Below, in pieces: positions 1-10,726 of a stretch of 64,000 nt of DNA (position 1 is its first letter; each line of letters opens with the position of its first letter). Made by a program: the position numbers and the translations under genes. The notes under the pieces are model-generated. The model did no database searches. It worked only from the letters and a program-made list of their open reading frames with translations, and was not told the origin of the DNA. Source of the stretch: Megascapheus bottae (Eukaryota > Chordata > Mammalia > Rodentia > Geomyidae); contig JANJXV010000020.1 in NCBI GenBank assembly GCA_024803745.1, forward strand, positions 19,756,777 through 19,820,776. Reading direction: 5' to 3'.

Positions 1-410
1 TTTTATTATTCATCTATAAATTCATCATCTTTGTTTTTAATACCCTCCAGTATCCTGAAGTTAAGCATGGATTTTATTTGAGCCCATTGTGTTTCTTAAT
101 TTTCTTGATGAATTTTCTTATTTCCTTCCCTTAACTTACTGCTTGAGGCATAGGAAAGATGTATAATAAATTACACCTATGGTACAAAGTATTTCTTTCT
201 GTTTAAGTCATATGTGGAAATTTTTGATTAAGTTGCTAATGCGAATAAAGGGTACCTGTAGGCTGTTTCATTGTCTGAGAACAGTTAAATTCTAGGACTC
301 ATTTCTGATGATAGATTTTACTCTATTGTCAATTGTATAACTATATGATCTAATAGTTTACTCAAATTGTTACATAGAAAGGCTATTATTTTCTCTGTCA
401 TAAATAAAGT
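1..410. other. Unique AT-rich non-coding DNA
   Basis: No repeat family, exon-like frame or RNA gene was recognised. The stretch ends where the poly-T of the first antisense SINE begins. Confidence 0.5.
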
Positions 411-632
411 TTTTTTTTTTCCCAGTTTTTGTGGGGTTTGAACTCTGATGCTGGTCACTGTCTTAACCTCTTCAGTTCAAGGCTAGTGCTCTATCATTTT
501 GAGCTACAATGTCACTTCCAGGTTTTTTTTTTTTTTTGGTAGTTATTTGGAAATAATAGTCTCATGGACTTTTGTGCCCAGGCTTGATTTAAACTGCAAT
601 CCTCATATCTCAGGTGTGAGCTGCTGGCATCT
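411..632 (-). mobile_element. 7SL-head/Geo SINE, antisense
   Basis: Read on the minus strand it has a 7SL/B1-like head (gagctgctggcatc at its edge), the 'gagactattatttcc' middle block and the right-hand unit with a GGCTCAAG-like core; on the plus strand it starts with a T-run, the complement of an A-tail. It is diverged and carries a second T-run at about 523-537. The assignment rests on similarity to the cleaner copies at 4950 and 52146. Confidence 0.75.
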
Positions 633-669
633 GATGAAAAGACTTCTAATTTGCTTTCTATGATTGAGA

Positions 670-922
670 TTTTTTCTTTTTGGGTCAATTGTGGAATTTG
701 AACTCAGGGTCTGGGTGCTGTCCCTGAGCCTCTTTCTGTTTAAGGCTAGCACTCTATCACTTGAGCCATAGCCACAGTGTCACTTTTGGTTTTTGAGTAG
801 TTAATTGGAGATAAGAGTCTCACAGGGACTTTTTCTGCCCATGTTGGCCTTGAACTGCAATTCTCAGATCTCAGTCTCCAGAGTAGTTAGAATTATAGCT
901 ATGAGCCACTAGTGCCTGGATA
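670..922 (-). mobile_element. 7SL-head/Geo SINE, antisense
   Basis: Near full length. On the plus strand the order is a T-rich tail, the right-hand unit (gaactcagggtctgggtgctgt onward), 'ttgagccatagccacagtg', 'ttggagataagagtctcac', then the complement of the 7SL-like head ending at gagccactagtgcctgg. It lies about 40 bases from the previous SINE in the same orientation. Confidence 0.82.
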
Positions 923-1111
923 TCAAGACATTTTTAAAGATAATTATTTTGCATAATTGTTTGAGGCCAGCAATTTGCTTTTATAACTTAGAGCTACTCA
1001 TGGCTCAAATCTTGTGTAATAAGTAAAAGGAAATGAAGACAACTTTTTCAGTTATCAAATAATTACAAATAAGGAATGTGATCTTCAGACAGTATAAACA
1101 GAAAATCCAAC

Positions 1112-1298
1112 TTTTTTTTTTTTTTTTTTTTGCCATGGCCTCAGCACTGTCCTTGGGCTTTTCCAAGGCCAGAGTTCTACCACTTGAGCCACAGCACCAC
1201 TTCTGGCTTTTTTTCTATGTATGTGGTACAAAGGAATCGAACCTGGGTCTTGGTGCATGCTAGGCAAGCACTCTACCAATAGGCCAAATTCCCGGCTC
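1112..1298 (-). mobile_element. IDL-Geo SINE, antisense
   Basis: Starts on the plus strand with about 20 T (A-tail complement), then the right-hand unit (ctcagcactgtccttgggc), then the tRNA-Ala/ID-like head whose B-box complement is ggaatcgaacc, ending at aattcccggctc. It is complete and little diverged. The 61-71-residue frames across it are translations of the SINE. Confidence 0.88.
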
Positions 1299-1305
1299 AA
1301 ATTAC

Positions 1306-1512
1306 ATTTTTTGTTGTTTTTTGGTTTGTTTTTGTTTATGCTTTTGAACTCAGGACTCTACTTCTTGAGCCACAGCACCATTTCTCATTTTCTGGTTGTT
1401 AATCGGAGATAACAATCTCACAGTACTATTGTGTCTGGGCTGGCTTTGAACCATGATTCTCAGATCTAAGTCTCCTAGGATTACACGTGTGTGAGCCACC
1501 GGTGCCCAGCCC
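1306..1512 (-). mobile_element. 7SL-head/Geo SINE, antisense, shortened right unit
   Basis: Plus-strand order: T-rich tail, a short part of the right-hand unit (gaactcaggactctacttcttgagcc would read through it), 'ttaatcggagataac', then the head complement ending at gtgagccaccggtgcccagc. The part of the right unit that normally encodes 'gacagtgcccaggccctg' is missing. Confidence 0.78.
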
Positions 1513-1534
1513 CCATGATTTGTTTTTATCGGCA

Positions 1535-1720
1535 AAGTATGGAAGAAGAGAGAATGTAAGTCAAGAATTTATAATATACCACAAAATCAAGAAAAGTAAG
1601 AGAAGAGGTGAGTTAGAAGGGAGATGAGAACAGTGAAGGGGTGACACTGATTGACAGACATTGCATTCATCAGCTATTTTGTTAAATGGCACTTCTTTTA
1701 TAATAAAATATTTGAAAAGA
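1535..1720 (+). mobile_element. Old L1 3' UTR fragment
   Basis: The stretch around gaaggggtgacactgattgac and ttttgttaaatggcacttc matches in order the tail at 63545-63625, where it follows ORF2-end-like sequence. It ends in an A/T-rich tail (aataaaatatttg). The assignment depends on that within-window comparison. Confidence 0.55.
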
Positions 1721-1892
1721 CTTTTTATCTCTTTAAATTATAAACAATCATTTTATGGTCTATTGTTTTTCAGATGGTATATTATATATTTTTTTGTGAT
1801 GGAACATCCTTGTTTCAGTAAACTCACTTTGGCTCTTTGAGTATGTATTTACAGAACAGGCTCAGATTATTTTGGTTTCGTTCATGTAACAA

Positions 1893-2109
1893 AAGAATAC
1901 TCTGGTTTTCTTTTTGCCCATCCTGGGGCTTGAACTGGGGGCCTGCGCACTGTCCTTGGGCCTTCTCATGGCTAATGCTCTACCACTTGAGACACAGCAC
2001 CATTTCTGCTTTATCCATGTATGTGGTACGAAGAAATCAAACCTGGGTCTTCATGCATGCTTGGCAAGCACTCTACCACTGGGCCAATTTCTCAACCCAA
2101 GAATGCTCT
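1893..2109 (-). mobile_element. IDL-Geo SINE, antisense, with target-site duplication
   Basis: The SINE body is about 1904-2098. Right-hand unit (cttgaactgggggcctgcgc) comes first, then the ID-like head (aatcaaacctgggtcttcat, aagcactctaccactgggcc). Flanking 11-base direct repeats AAGAATACTCT (1893-1903) and AAGAATGCTCT (2099-2109) differ at one base and support retroposition. Confidence 0.87.
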
Positions 2110-2221
2110 TTTTCAAAAAGAACAATAAAGCATTAAAATATAATAGTGCAAAAGTGACTACATATTAATTTATTTATGACAGTTACTTTTAAGGGATTTT
2201 AATTTTACTTTAAAATTTTTT

Positions 2222-2434
2222 TAATACTGGAACATAGAATCTCCTGCATGCTTGGCTTGCTTGCTTGCTCTATTACTTGAACATTGCCTCTTGCCTAGTT
2301 TTTTGCTGGTTATTTTGAGGATGGATTCTGTTAATTGAAGATAAGAAGCTCACAGTACTATTGTGCCTGGGCTAGCTTTGAACTATAAAACTCCTGATTT
2401 TTAGTACTTAGCACTACTGATGTGAGCTGGCATT
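2222..2434 (-). mobile_element. Degenerate 7SL-head/Geo SINE, antisense
   Basis: The middle block (ttaattgaagataagaagctcac) and head complement (gatgtgagctggc) are recognisable. The right unit is heavily altered and includes a short CTTG repeat (ggcttgcttgcttgctc). It is the sixth antisense SINE in about 2 kb. Confidence 0.65.
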
Positions 2435-2829
2435 CACTGAGAGCTTTTAATTTATGAAGAAATCCATTGTTTGACAAGAGTAGAGAAAGAAAAACTGTAG
2501 TTGATACTGACATTCTTACAAATCTCACATATTATTAACACACTAGTGTTTTAAAGTATTGTTGAACATATTTTAAATCTTAAGTTCTTTGTAAATATCT
2601 TCTTAAAACAAGAAGAATCAAGAGCCTGTGGAATGGTGAGCATGTTTTCTCAAGCAATGCACTTGAATCACTGACAGATAAGGGATAATTTTCTTGATTG
2701 ACAATTGTAGTTTCTCTGCCACCAGACCATGATTTTATCTCATTTCTTCCACATAGTCATTCACTTAATGAGGTTCCATTTACAAGTGCGACTTAATTTA
2801 TTATATTTCTACTTAGGCTACCACAGTAG

Positions 2830-2861
<32 letters not shown>

Positions 2862-3655
2862 TAGAAAGTTCAAAGACATTTGTTTGCTTGCTTCATTAGG
2901 AGAATTAGATTTTGTGCTTAGAGCATGATACTGCATTTAGAGTGGATTCTCAATAATTTCTTGAGTATTTATGTAACCCAGAGAAAGGTGCTTAAACTTT
3001 TCAGGCTTTCAATGTTTCTATTCCTGAGATTTTACCCAATTACATTTCTTGGAAAAACCTGCCTTTTTTATTTCAGAAATATACACTTTTGAAGTTCTTG
3101 AGTGTGGGAATTTAACATTTGTTTCTAAAATCACAAAAAACAATGAATAAGTAATGGACATGATAGATAATTAAAAAGATAAGTTGCATATTATTAAATA
3201 TTACTTATTAATGTTCCATTAACTTCAAAACTATTGCTCTTTATAAAAAAATGAACTCTAGTTACTTCATGGTTATAAAACTCAGTGGACAAACAAACAT
3301 GAAATTCAAGCTTTCCTAAGATTGCTGTTGGCAAAATGGTTGGCAAAAATGGCTCCAGATGGCTCCTGGTTGGTCTTTCAAGAATTCACAACTTTGGGGT
3401 TATAGTTATTAAAGTATTGGTTCCTACAGGTCACTTCCATCCACACTCAGATACTGCAATATGTTCTAATATTTGTTTAGGCTATGACAAATCAAAAGGA
3501 TTTTATCTGGAAAGAATTGAATTAGCTAATTGTTTTAGTTCACTCATCTCATCCTACTGTGAAGAATACTTCAGTTTTGAACTCAGATGGATTCAACACT
3601 GGCTTCTCCATTCGATTTCTCCTAGCCCTGTAAAACTTGAGGATAAAAAGTACTT
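2435..3655. other. Unique AT-rich non-coding DNA
   Basis: No gene or repeat family recognised apart from the TG repeat at 2831. The longest frame in the window (3336-3767, 143 codons) starts here but runs into a SINE, has no recognisable domain and is not annotated as a gene. Confidence 0.5.
2831..2859 (+). repeat. (TG)n microsatellite
   Basis: About 14 uninterrupted TG units. Unlike many other microsatellites in the window it does not adjoin a recognised SINE tail. Confidence 0.97.
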
Positions 3656-3659
3656 AACT

Positions 3660-3800
3660 TATAAGGCACAGGTGACTTATGCCTGTAATCCTATGTACTT
3701 AGACTCCAGTGATACTACATCAGCCTTTAATGAAAAGCTAAAGGAGGGAGAGAAGGAGGCCCCTTGAGTTCAAGCCCCAGTACTAGCAGCTAATAAATAA
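3660..3800 (+). mobile_element. Degenerate SINE, 7SL-head type
   Basis: The head (ggtgacttatgcctgtaatcc) and the right-hand end (ccttgagttcaagccccagt) are recognisable with the centre replaced or eroded, followed by an A-rich tail (taataaataatt). Confidence 0.6.
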
Positions 3801-4150
3801 TTATTTCAAAGCATTGTTGGGGAGATAAATGAAACTCACAACATAGTACTGAATAGGATGTGTTACTTAATAACTATTTAACGACATCATTCCCTTCTAC
3901 CTCTGGAAGTGATGTCCAAACCAAAGTCATACCTCCCACCCCTTTCTTTTTAAATTGACCTACAACCCTTGATTTCTGGCCATCAAACCCAGCTCCAACA
4001 AGAAATAACTAGCATGGATCCGCAAACAAGAGAATGAGGTTGAGGAGAAATATAACTAGTAGTAACAGACAAATTATTTGACATTGGAAGCAAATATAAT
4101 CGTGCTTTAATATGAATAGCGATCACAATTTTTAGATTTTTATCAAACAT
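3801..4150. other. Unique non-coding DNA
   Basis: Nothing recognised on either strand. Confidence 0.45.
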
Positions 4151-4390
4151 TTTGGGGGCGCATGGCCCATGAGTACCTGTGCTTTAACTTCGGACCTGGA
4201 TGCTGTCCTTGAATCCTTTTCTAAAGCCTGGCACTCAAGCATTTGAGCCACAGGTCCACTTTTTGCCTTTTAGTAGTAGTTGATTAGAGATATGGATCCC
4301 TAGGATTTTTCCTATCTACTCAGGGCAACTACAAACCTCAATCCTCAGATCTTAGCCTTTTGAGTAACTATGATCACATGTGTGAGCTAA
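4151..4390 (-). mobile_element. 7SL-head/Geo SINE, antisense, diverged
   Basis: Plus-strand order: right unit (ggatgctgtccttgaatcc, agcatttgagccacaggtcc), middle (ttgattagagatatggatcc), head complement (cctcagatcttagcc then gtgagct). Full length but with many substitutions. Confidence 0.75.
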
Positions 4391-4776
4391 AGAAGCTGTT
4401 TATTTACTATTTTGCTAAGTTTTGAGAATCAGGTGACATACACATGGCAAAGGAATTAATGGCATCCTTGGTAGCTGAGCAAATCTAGAAGCTGTTTCTA
4501 TGGGTCCATACCCACATATTTTAAAGAGTTAAACTATCCTCAAAGAATTCTTGTACCAAGAGCAAAAAGTCAACTTTCCTTCTTAAAAATAAAAGAAAAA
4601 GCATATGTTTTTCCCTTGGATTCTTATGTGCATGACAGAAATACTTGACAGTTTAAGTCAACTGTGACCTTTGTAGAGCAATATTTGGATTAAAGCTGGT
4701 GTTGTAATAGTTAGAAAGGAAAATTTGCTGAATTAGTCACTTAGTCCTTTATCCCCCACAGACTGATAGGCTTTAA

Positions 4777-4814
4777 TACACACACACACACACGTACACA
4801 CACACACACACACA
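4777..4814 (+). repeat. (CA)n microsatellite, interrupted
   Basis: CA repeat broken once by CGTA at about 4792-4795. Confidence 0.95.
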
Positions 4815-4949
4815 TCTGTATTGGAATGTGGACTTTTGCCTTTGTGGTCATTGCAGCAAAACATTCATCCTCCTTCTTTTTCTTTTTAATAATGGTAATT
4901 AGGGATATGAACCCACTGATTTAAAATGCTACTATAAAATATTGAAATC

Positions 4950-5162
4950 AGCCAGGCATGGTGGCTCCCACCTGTAATCCTAGCTATTCAGGAGGCTGAG
5001 ATCTGAGGATCAAGGTTCAAAGCCAGCAGAGACACTAAAGTCCATGAGACTCTTAATTTCCAATTAATAGTTAGAAAAGTGCAAGTGGCACTGTGGCTCA
5101 GGGGTCAGGGTCAGTGCCCAGGCCCAGAGTTCAAGTCCCACGACCACCACCAACAACAAAAG
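4950..5162 (+). mobile_element. 7SL-head/Geo SINE, sense, near consensus
   Basis: A clean reference copy. The 7SL/Alu-like head (gccaggcatggtggctccca, cctgtaatcctagctattca, ggaggctgagatctgagga) is followed by a B-box-like ggttcaaagcc, the block gagactcttaatttccaatt, then the right unit (tggcactgtggctcagg, agagttcaagtccca) and a CCA/ACA-rich tail. Confidence 0.88.
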
Positions 5163-5221
5163 AAATATGAATCCTACCACAGAAACAAATCATACACACG
5201 AATGGGTGTGTCTGCATATGT

Positions 5222-6200
5222 GGATAAAAGCATATCTGCTGTCTGCCTTCCAGGATGTGGAACATGCCCCTCTCTGCTGTGCTTTTCCTATACCAAATAG
5301 AAAAGCAATCTTTACTTTCTGAAGTTGACCATGTGCTCTGACTCAACTACTGCGTGACCCTATCTATCTGTCTTTGGCGGCTCTGGGAACCTGGTGGACT
5401 TCAGCTGAACAAGGGCTGCTCCAACGTCTGTCTGCCCGGCCAGAGCATCAGCATTCTTGGCCTTCTTGGTCTCGCACTGCTGTCAAAACTGCCTGTGCAC
5501 TATCAGTGCAGCTCAGGGCGGAGCCCAGGCCAGCAACCCACTGCTATGGCTCAGGTTACTCAGCCTGGTAGCTTCTGCTGCTGAAGCTGAACCCCAGCTT
5601 CTCCAACCCTTTGCCAAGGGATTTCCTGAGCTCAGGAAGAACCCCAGCCCCAGCACTGGAGGCTTGCACAATATCCAGCTCATTCTTAAGACCTCCAGGT
5701 CTCCCCTTGAGACCCAGTCCCCAAGGCTAGATTTCCGGTGGGGACAGCTGCCTCTTAGGTCAACCATAGGGCTGTTCTTTGAGGACCAAGAGAGAGATGA
5801 GGAATCCCCTCAAGACTTAGGCACCTAGGGTCAGACGGAGTCCCCCAGACACATGGAGAGAAACCCTGAATTCCCTTGCCTGCTGGTGCCAAATGGCCAG
5901 TGTGCATGCCTGTGAGGGTGTGAAGTGTGGGTGTGCAGTGTGGGTGTGGGGATGGAAGAGTCCAGGACCCAGTAGCTGCAGCCCAGAGAGCCCCAAAGTT
6001 TCTGTGCCGAATCCCCTTTCCCAACATTTCTGTATCCACCTGACATTCACTTCTGGGGTAACCGGTGCTTCCAGGTTTAGGCTCCCCTCTGCCAGCAACC
6101 CCCCCCCCATCCAGCTTAATCCCCAGCTGCTCCTCCATCATCCTACCCCTCTCTTGCCCCCACTAGCCCCATCCTGCGATATTAGTCCAAAAGATAGAGC
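5222..6200. other. GC-rich island, possibly an old LTR-retroelement fragment
   Basis: Composition changes sharply from AT-rich flanks to GC-rich. At the left edge, about 5268-5400, there is an arrangement like the R/U5 end of a retroviral LTR: a pyrimidine-rich run, a degenerate poly(A)-signal-like segment (ccaaatagaaaagcaatctt), a T-rich stretch, then tttggcggctctgggaacc where a primer-binding site could lie. The remainder (to about 6200) has TGTGGG-type repeats near 5920-5955 and a C-run near 6098. Frames of 97-128 codons occur on both strands but show no Gag or other domain that I recognise. It could instead be a unique GC-rich segment, or an old CpG-poor promoter remnant. Family assignment is uncertain. 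Confidence 0.3.
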
Positions 6201-7105
6201 CCTATCAGTAAATTAATCTTTACTGTGTTCTCACTTAGTATCTGCATTTCCTAATCAAGTCAGACTCTCAGAGTACCTGTCACAAGAATGAAACTGAGCA
6301 TGTACTTACCTTTTAATCTGTGATTTACTTTTTGTACTGCAAGAAGCGAGCCTTGTGGAATGGCTACCCTGTGAAGTACTTCCCTTTCCAGCAGGCTCCT
6401 CATCTTCTTATCTTCTTCTAAAGCATAAACACTGGGAGTACTGAATTTTCATAAACGTTGTGGGGGCTATCCCATTGTTTTATGAGTGCAGGTAGAAGGT
6501 TTTCCCATTGGGATTGAGCCATCATTTCCCTAAGCCATGCTTTAAATGTACATAAACAGCACTACACATTCATGGGAAGTCCTGCCAGGAGCCCTAAGGA
6601 GGCAGTGCTGGCTGCCTGGCGGGGATTTCTTCAAGTGATTGTGATCTCGAACTGAGCAGATTGCGCCAGTCCAGCCTGGCAAGTGACAGCAGGTGTGGGC
6701 AAAACAGCTCTGCACAGCCATAGCTAAATGTTCATTGTCATTTACAGAACTGCAAAGAAAAGCAATGGTCACTCTGTGGCGTCAGATCCATACAACATAA
6801 ATGTCCGCATTTTAACTTCCTTTCCATTCTTTTCATGTCTTGGTTTAATGAGTGGATTTATATGAAATCAGGCAGTGTGCTGCATGCAATGATATGGTAA
6901 ATAAGGAGCAAATCCTATTGGATTGAGGAATTATTAGAAATTTTATTCATTCAGTTTTCATCAGAGCTTGTAACACCTTTTCAGGAGATTTCAAGATTGG
7001 CTATGTATGTGTGTACATATACATTCTATCTATTTATCCATATAGTCTTACAGGAATATAGAGAGATTATTTGTATATCAAATAAAATATAATTATACTT
7101 ATTAT
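6201..7105. other. Unique non-coding DNA
   Basis: Moderately GC-balanced up to about 6790, then AT-rich. No repeat recognised. The 76-codon minus-strand frame at 6542-6772 has no domain I recognise. Confidence 0.45.
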
Positions 7106-7324
7106 TTGTGCCAGTACTGGAGGCTTGCACTCAGGGCCTAGGAATTACCCGTTAGTTTTTTGCTCAAGTGGCACTCAACCAACTTGAGGTACAGCTCTAT
7201 TTCTGGCATTATTGTAGGTGTATTGGAGATAAGAGTCTCAGGGACTTGCCTGAAAATGATGGCTTTGAACTGGAATTCTCAGATCTCAGCCTTCTGAGTG
7301 GGTAGGATGACAGGCATGCAGACC
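7106..7324 (-). mobile_element. 7SL-head/Geo SINE, antisense
   Basis: Plus-strand order: right unit (gtgccagtactggaggcttg, acttgaggtacagctctat), middle (ttggagataagagtctcagg), head complement (cagatctcagccttctgagt, gacaggcatgca). Confidence 0.82.
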
Positions 7325-7675
7325 TTCATTCAGACAAGTATTATTTTGCAATTCTGTTTAACACTACATTTTTTAAAGAAACACAAACAATGGAATGAAA
7401 AATAGGCATTAAATGATTAATGTATTTACAATTCTTTAAAAAGGCAACATGAAACTTCCTAAGGAATGCAAAATTATGGATACTTCTTCAGAACTGCTAA
7501 GTCAAAAATCTGCATTTTAACAAGATGTTCAGTGATTTTTCTGTACATGACAATATAAAAAGTAATACTGGTTTCAATGGAGAATCAAATTCATTTATTG
7601 AGCTTTATTTTTTACCGTAACAGAAAAGGAAAAACTGGTAAGATAAATATCTATATCTACATCTATCTATATCTA

Positions 7676-7710
<35 letters not shown>

Positions 7711-8540
7711 ATAGACTGTAGTCATATAAGAAACAACTTCCTAAGTAGAATATAGAGTTGTTCATTCAGTTTCCCTTTACTTAAAAATCATTAAATATTT
7801 AATTTTCATTGGAAGATACAGCTTTAATCAATATGTCCTCACTTCTATTATTTTTTTACTCTCTATATAATAAGAGGATCAATAGAATACTTACAGTGTT
7901 TTAACCTAACACCTTAGTAAAATAGGCCCTAATGTCAATTGTGCAATGTCAGTTTGGCAATGCCAAGTCATGATGTTTATTCACATTAAATAGAATAAAT
8001 CTGCAGACATTTTGATGCTATGTAAAGTCAGCTAATGAAGCATGTCATATACAACTAAAGACTTTCCCCAATGTAAACGTAGATGTAGATGTCAAACTGT
8101 CAGGAGTGTTGGAAGAAATGTTAATACTCGTATGCAAATCGTCTTGCAGCTGCTTATTTGTATTAATGCATTTTTAGATTACATGTCTCAGTGTCTCATA
8201 GCTGTAGCTGATACCCTAAGGGAATGCAGAAGTCCTCACCCTTTCAGTTTCTATACTACACACCTCTTCACACCTCAGCCTCACTGTCATCTGTTCCCCT
8301 ATGCTCTGTCTTCTCCATAGTAATTGAAGATGACATTGACAGGCTTTGGGACTAGGTCAAGCTGTCCAGCTGTCTAATGCTATCTGCCTTCGTCTTCTCA
8401 TAGACATTGGCCTTATGACTTTCTCCTCTGGGCTACATCATTAGCCTAAGGATATTGTCACTTCTCTTATCTAAAAGAATTTTCTTTGAAGACCCAGCTC
8501 TTTAATCTGAGTACCTCCCTGTTTATTATTTCCATTCTTA
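7325..8540. other. Unique AT-rich non-coding DNA
   Basis: Contains the ATCT microsatellite at 7645. The 92-codon frame at 8042-8320 has no recognised domain. The pyrimidine-rich part from about 8230 to 8530 could be a worn L2 copy, but I cannot align it convincingly. Confidence 0.4.
7645..7713 (+). repeat. (ATCT)n microsatellite
   Basis: Interrupted ATCT/ATATCT units followed by about ten clean ATCT units. Confidence 0.95.
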
Positions 8541-8543
8541 AAA

Positions 8544-8753
8544 AAAAAATACTTGAGGCCTGGAGTTTGGCCTCGTGGTAGAGTGCTTACCTAGCATGCA
8601 CGAAGACTCAGGTTCGATTCCTTGGTACCACATACATAGAAAAATGAAAGAAGTAGTGCTGAGGCTCAAGTGGTAGAGCTCTAGCCTTGAGAAAGTCCAA
8701 GGACAGTGCTCTGAGCTCAAGCCCATGACTGGTAAAAAAAAAAAATACTTGAG
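8544..8753 (+). mobile_element. IDL-Geo SINE, sense, with perfect target-site duplication
   Basis: Body about 8557-8733 plus A-tail. The head carries gtggtagagtgcttacctag and the B-box ggttcgattcc; the right unit has gctgaggctcaagtggtaga and gagctcaagccca. The 13-base direct repeat AAAAATACTTGAG occurs at 8544-8556 and 8741-8753. The low divergence suggests a recent insertion. Confidence 0.92.
8568..8621 (+). promoter_or_regulatory. Pol III internal promoter of SINE (A and B boxes)
   Basis: A-box-like TGGCCTCGTGG at 8568-8578 and B-box GGTTCGATTCC at 8611-8621, in the spacing normal for a tRNA-type promoter. The B-box matches the GGTTCRANNCC consensus. Whether this copy is transcribed is unknown. 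Confidence 0.65.
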
Positions 8754-8939
8754 TGTGGTTACATCATCTCCAATTGTTCTCCATTCAATTCAAATATTTT
8801 TATCTTACTGTTTTACCATAATGACTTTTATAAAGGTCAAAAATCACACATGTTGCCTACCTGAGTGTTAGGTTTTTACCTGTCTTGATAGGTCAGCAGC
8901 ATTTGATAGAGAATGCCATTCTCTTCTTTTGGAAACAGT

Positions 8940-9005
8940 TTTTATTTTATTTATAGGAATTGTGCATTTTAGGCAAGTACTCTAACATTAAACTCTATCC
9001 TTAAC
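8940..9005 (-). mobile_element. Degenerate ID-like SINE fragment, antisense
   Basis: The core 'ttttaggcaagtactctaac' is the complement of the ID head (gtagagtgcttgcctagcat in good copies). Only the head is recognisable. Confidence 0.45.
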
Positions 9006-9399
9006 TCTAGTGACACTGCTGCCAGCGAGTTTTCCAACCCCTATATTTCTCCCCCCTTCTCACTTGTTCAGTTACTTTTTTTTATTTGTTTTGACTTCCT
9101 CAGACTCTAAATATACCATGAGTTTAGTGGTAGGGATTTTTCTCTATTTGTAATCATATCTTCCCTCATAATCTTCAATGCTACATACTGATGACTCAAC
9201 ACATAGTAAGGCCCTCTCATTGGTTGAAGTCAAACATTGAAAAGTTTACTATCTTTCTTCCACAATTCAAACATAATTCAAATATCAAACATAGTATGTG
9301 TTCGTATATTATAGATATATAACATCTCAACTTCTTCTGTTACTATTCCTGTAATAGCCAAACTTTACTTATATTGCAGTGGCTCTCTGGTTACTTTGG

Positions 9400-9998
9400 T
9401 CCTTCCTTGCTTCTTTAGTAGATTCTTTGAATAAAAACCCAAGTACTACATTCTAAATCATACATTACACTGCTCAAAATTTTCCATGGCTACCTTTATC
9501 TCTACGACTAAAAGCCAACAGCAGATCTATAACAAACTCATGGTCTGATTGCTTATCACCTTCCAAACATCATTGTAAATAATTTGCCCCCTAGCTAAGT
9601 TTCTCTTGAAATACTTGATTTTATTCTTTGAGCTCATCTTTCCCACTACCTTATGATGTCAGGATTTTCTTTCTGTCTGTTCATGTTCTAACATGTATCT
9701 GAGTGGCTGCTTTTCTCATTTTCTTCACATCCTTTAAAAAAAATCACCAATGTAAGGCCATAATTTGACAAAATAATCCAAACCTAGCTTCCTCCTCATT
9801 ACCTATCCTTTTTGCATTTTTATTTTTTTCTTGTTCTTATTGCTCTCAAATGAGCTATATATTCTACTTAATTTTGTCCTTTTTTCCCTTCTCACTAGGA
9901 TACAAAGTATTTGACAGCAGGGATTATTTTTAAGTTTATTCCCTGCTGCCTAAAGTACACCTGAAGTATGCAATAAATATTTATCAGATGAATGAATA
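9400..9998 (+). mobile_element. LINE2 (L2) 3' end, ancient
   Basis: Several blocks of the mammalian L2 3' region appear in order: ctgctcaaaattttccatgg, then an action/agccaac block, a 'cactaggatacaaagtattt ... agcagggattatttt' block, and the terminal caataaatatttatcagatg followed by aatgaat units. Divergence is high, as expected for an old mammal-wide element. It contains no usable ORF. Confidence 0.75.
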
Positions 9999-10725
9999 CA
10001 CAAGGAATGCTTTTAGCATTATAGACAAATACGTTAGTTTTCAGTGAACTATTCAAAGTAGTTTTGCAAATAAAAAGCAAATTGCCTATGTAATTCTTCA
10101 CAAATAGAAATTCAGTTTCTTACTAGAATTCAAGACCCACAGACATGTTAAATTGAGTTATATGAGTCAACAAAATAATAACTTTACAACTCAGAAAATC
10201 AGAAGTTTGTGCCTACAGTTGAGTGACTGCTTCTAGCCTTAAAGTATATTTGGCAAATTCAGAGACCTGATTTTGAAAACTTTCCTCTATTACAAAAATC
10301 TTTCGTGGGGGGAATATAATGATATCTGTGTAGATACTTTCATTTATGTAACAGCCATAATTTCTTGCCATTATCAGTTACTGGAAGGTATGGTCCAGTA
10401 TTACAGCTCTTTGAAATTTCCATAACAATTATTGGATTTAAACCCCTTTGTGTTTTCTTAAATTGTATATTTTTATGCCAGAAATTCATCAATGTCTAAA
10501 GTACTTAAACTACTTTTCTATTCTATTTAATTAACATAACTTTTAAATCACTCACATTTTCAGAGTTTGAACCATAAGAAGCTAGGGACACACCTGTCTG
10601 TGACATGTCTTTCTGTCTTACAATTTCTATATATTCTCTGTATTCTTGCACATACTTATAAGCTATCTTACTGAGGGTGGAGATTCTGATTCTCCATATT
10701 TTAATCTGCATACTCAACTGTAGTT
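9999..10725. other. Unique AT-rich non-coding DNA
   Basis: No repeat or gene recognised. The 90-codon minus-strand frame 10523-10795 runs into the G-run and the SINE and is not supported. Confidence 0.45.
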
Positions 10726-10726
10726 T

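Noticed and set aside
411..2434. Tandem or segmental duplication instead of separate SINE insertions
   Set aside because: The copies differ in head type, truncation and divergence, and the intervening sequence is not repeated.
3336..3767. Longest open frame in the window (143 codons, plus strand)
   Set aside because: No recognisable domain, its end runs through a degenerate SINE, and a frame of this size can arise by chance in 64 kb.
5457..6141. Frames of 107-128 codons on both strands in the GC-rich island
   Set aside because: GC-rich DNA has fewer stops, so open frames occur on both strands; none has a known domain.
8557..8621. Functional tRNA-Ala gene
   Set aside because: The A and B boxes are part of a SINE head that recurs many times with a shared 3' unit; the cloverleaf is not intact.
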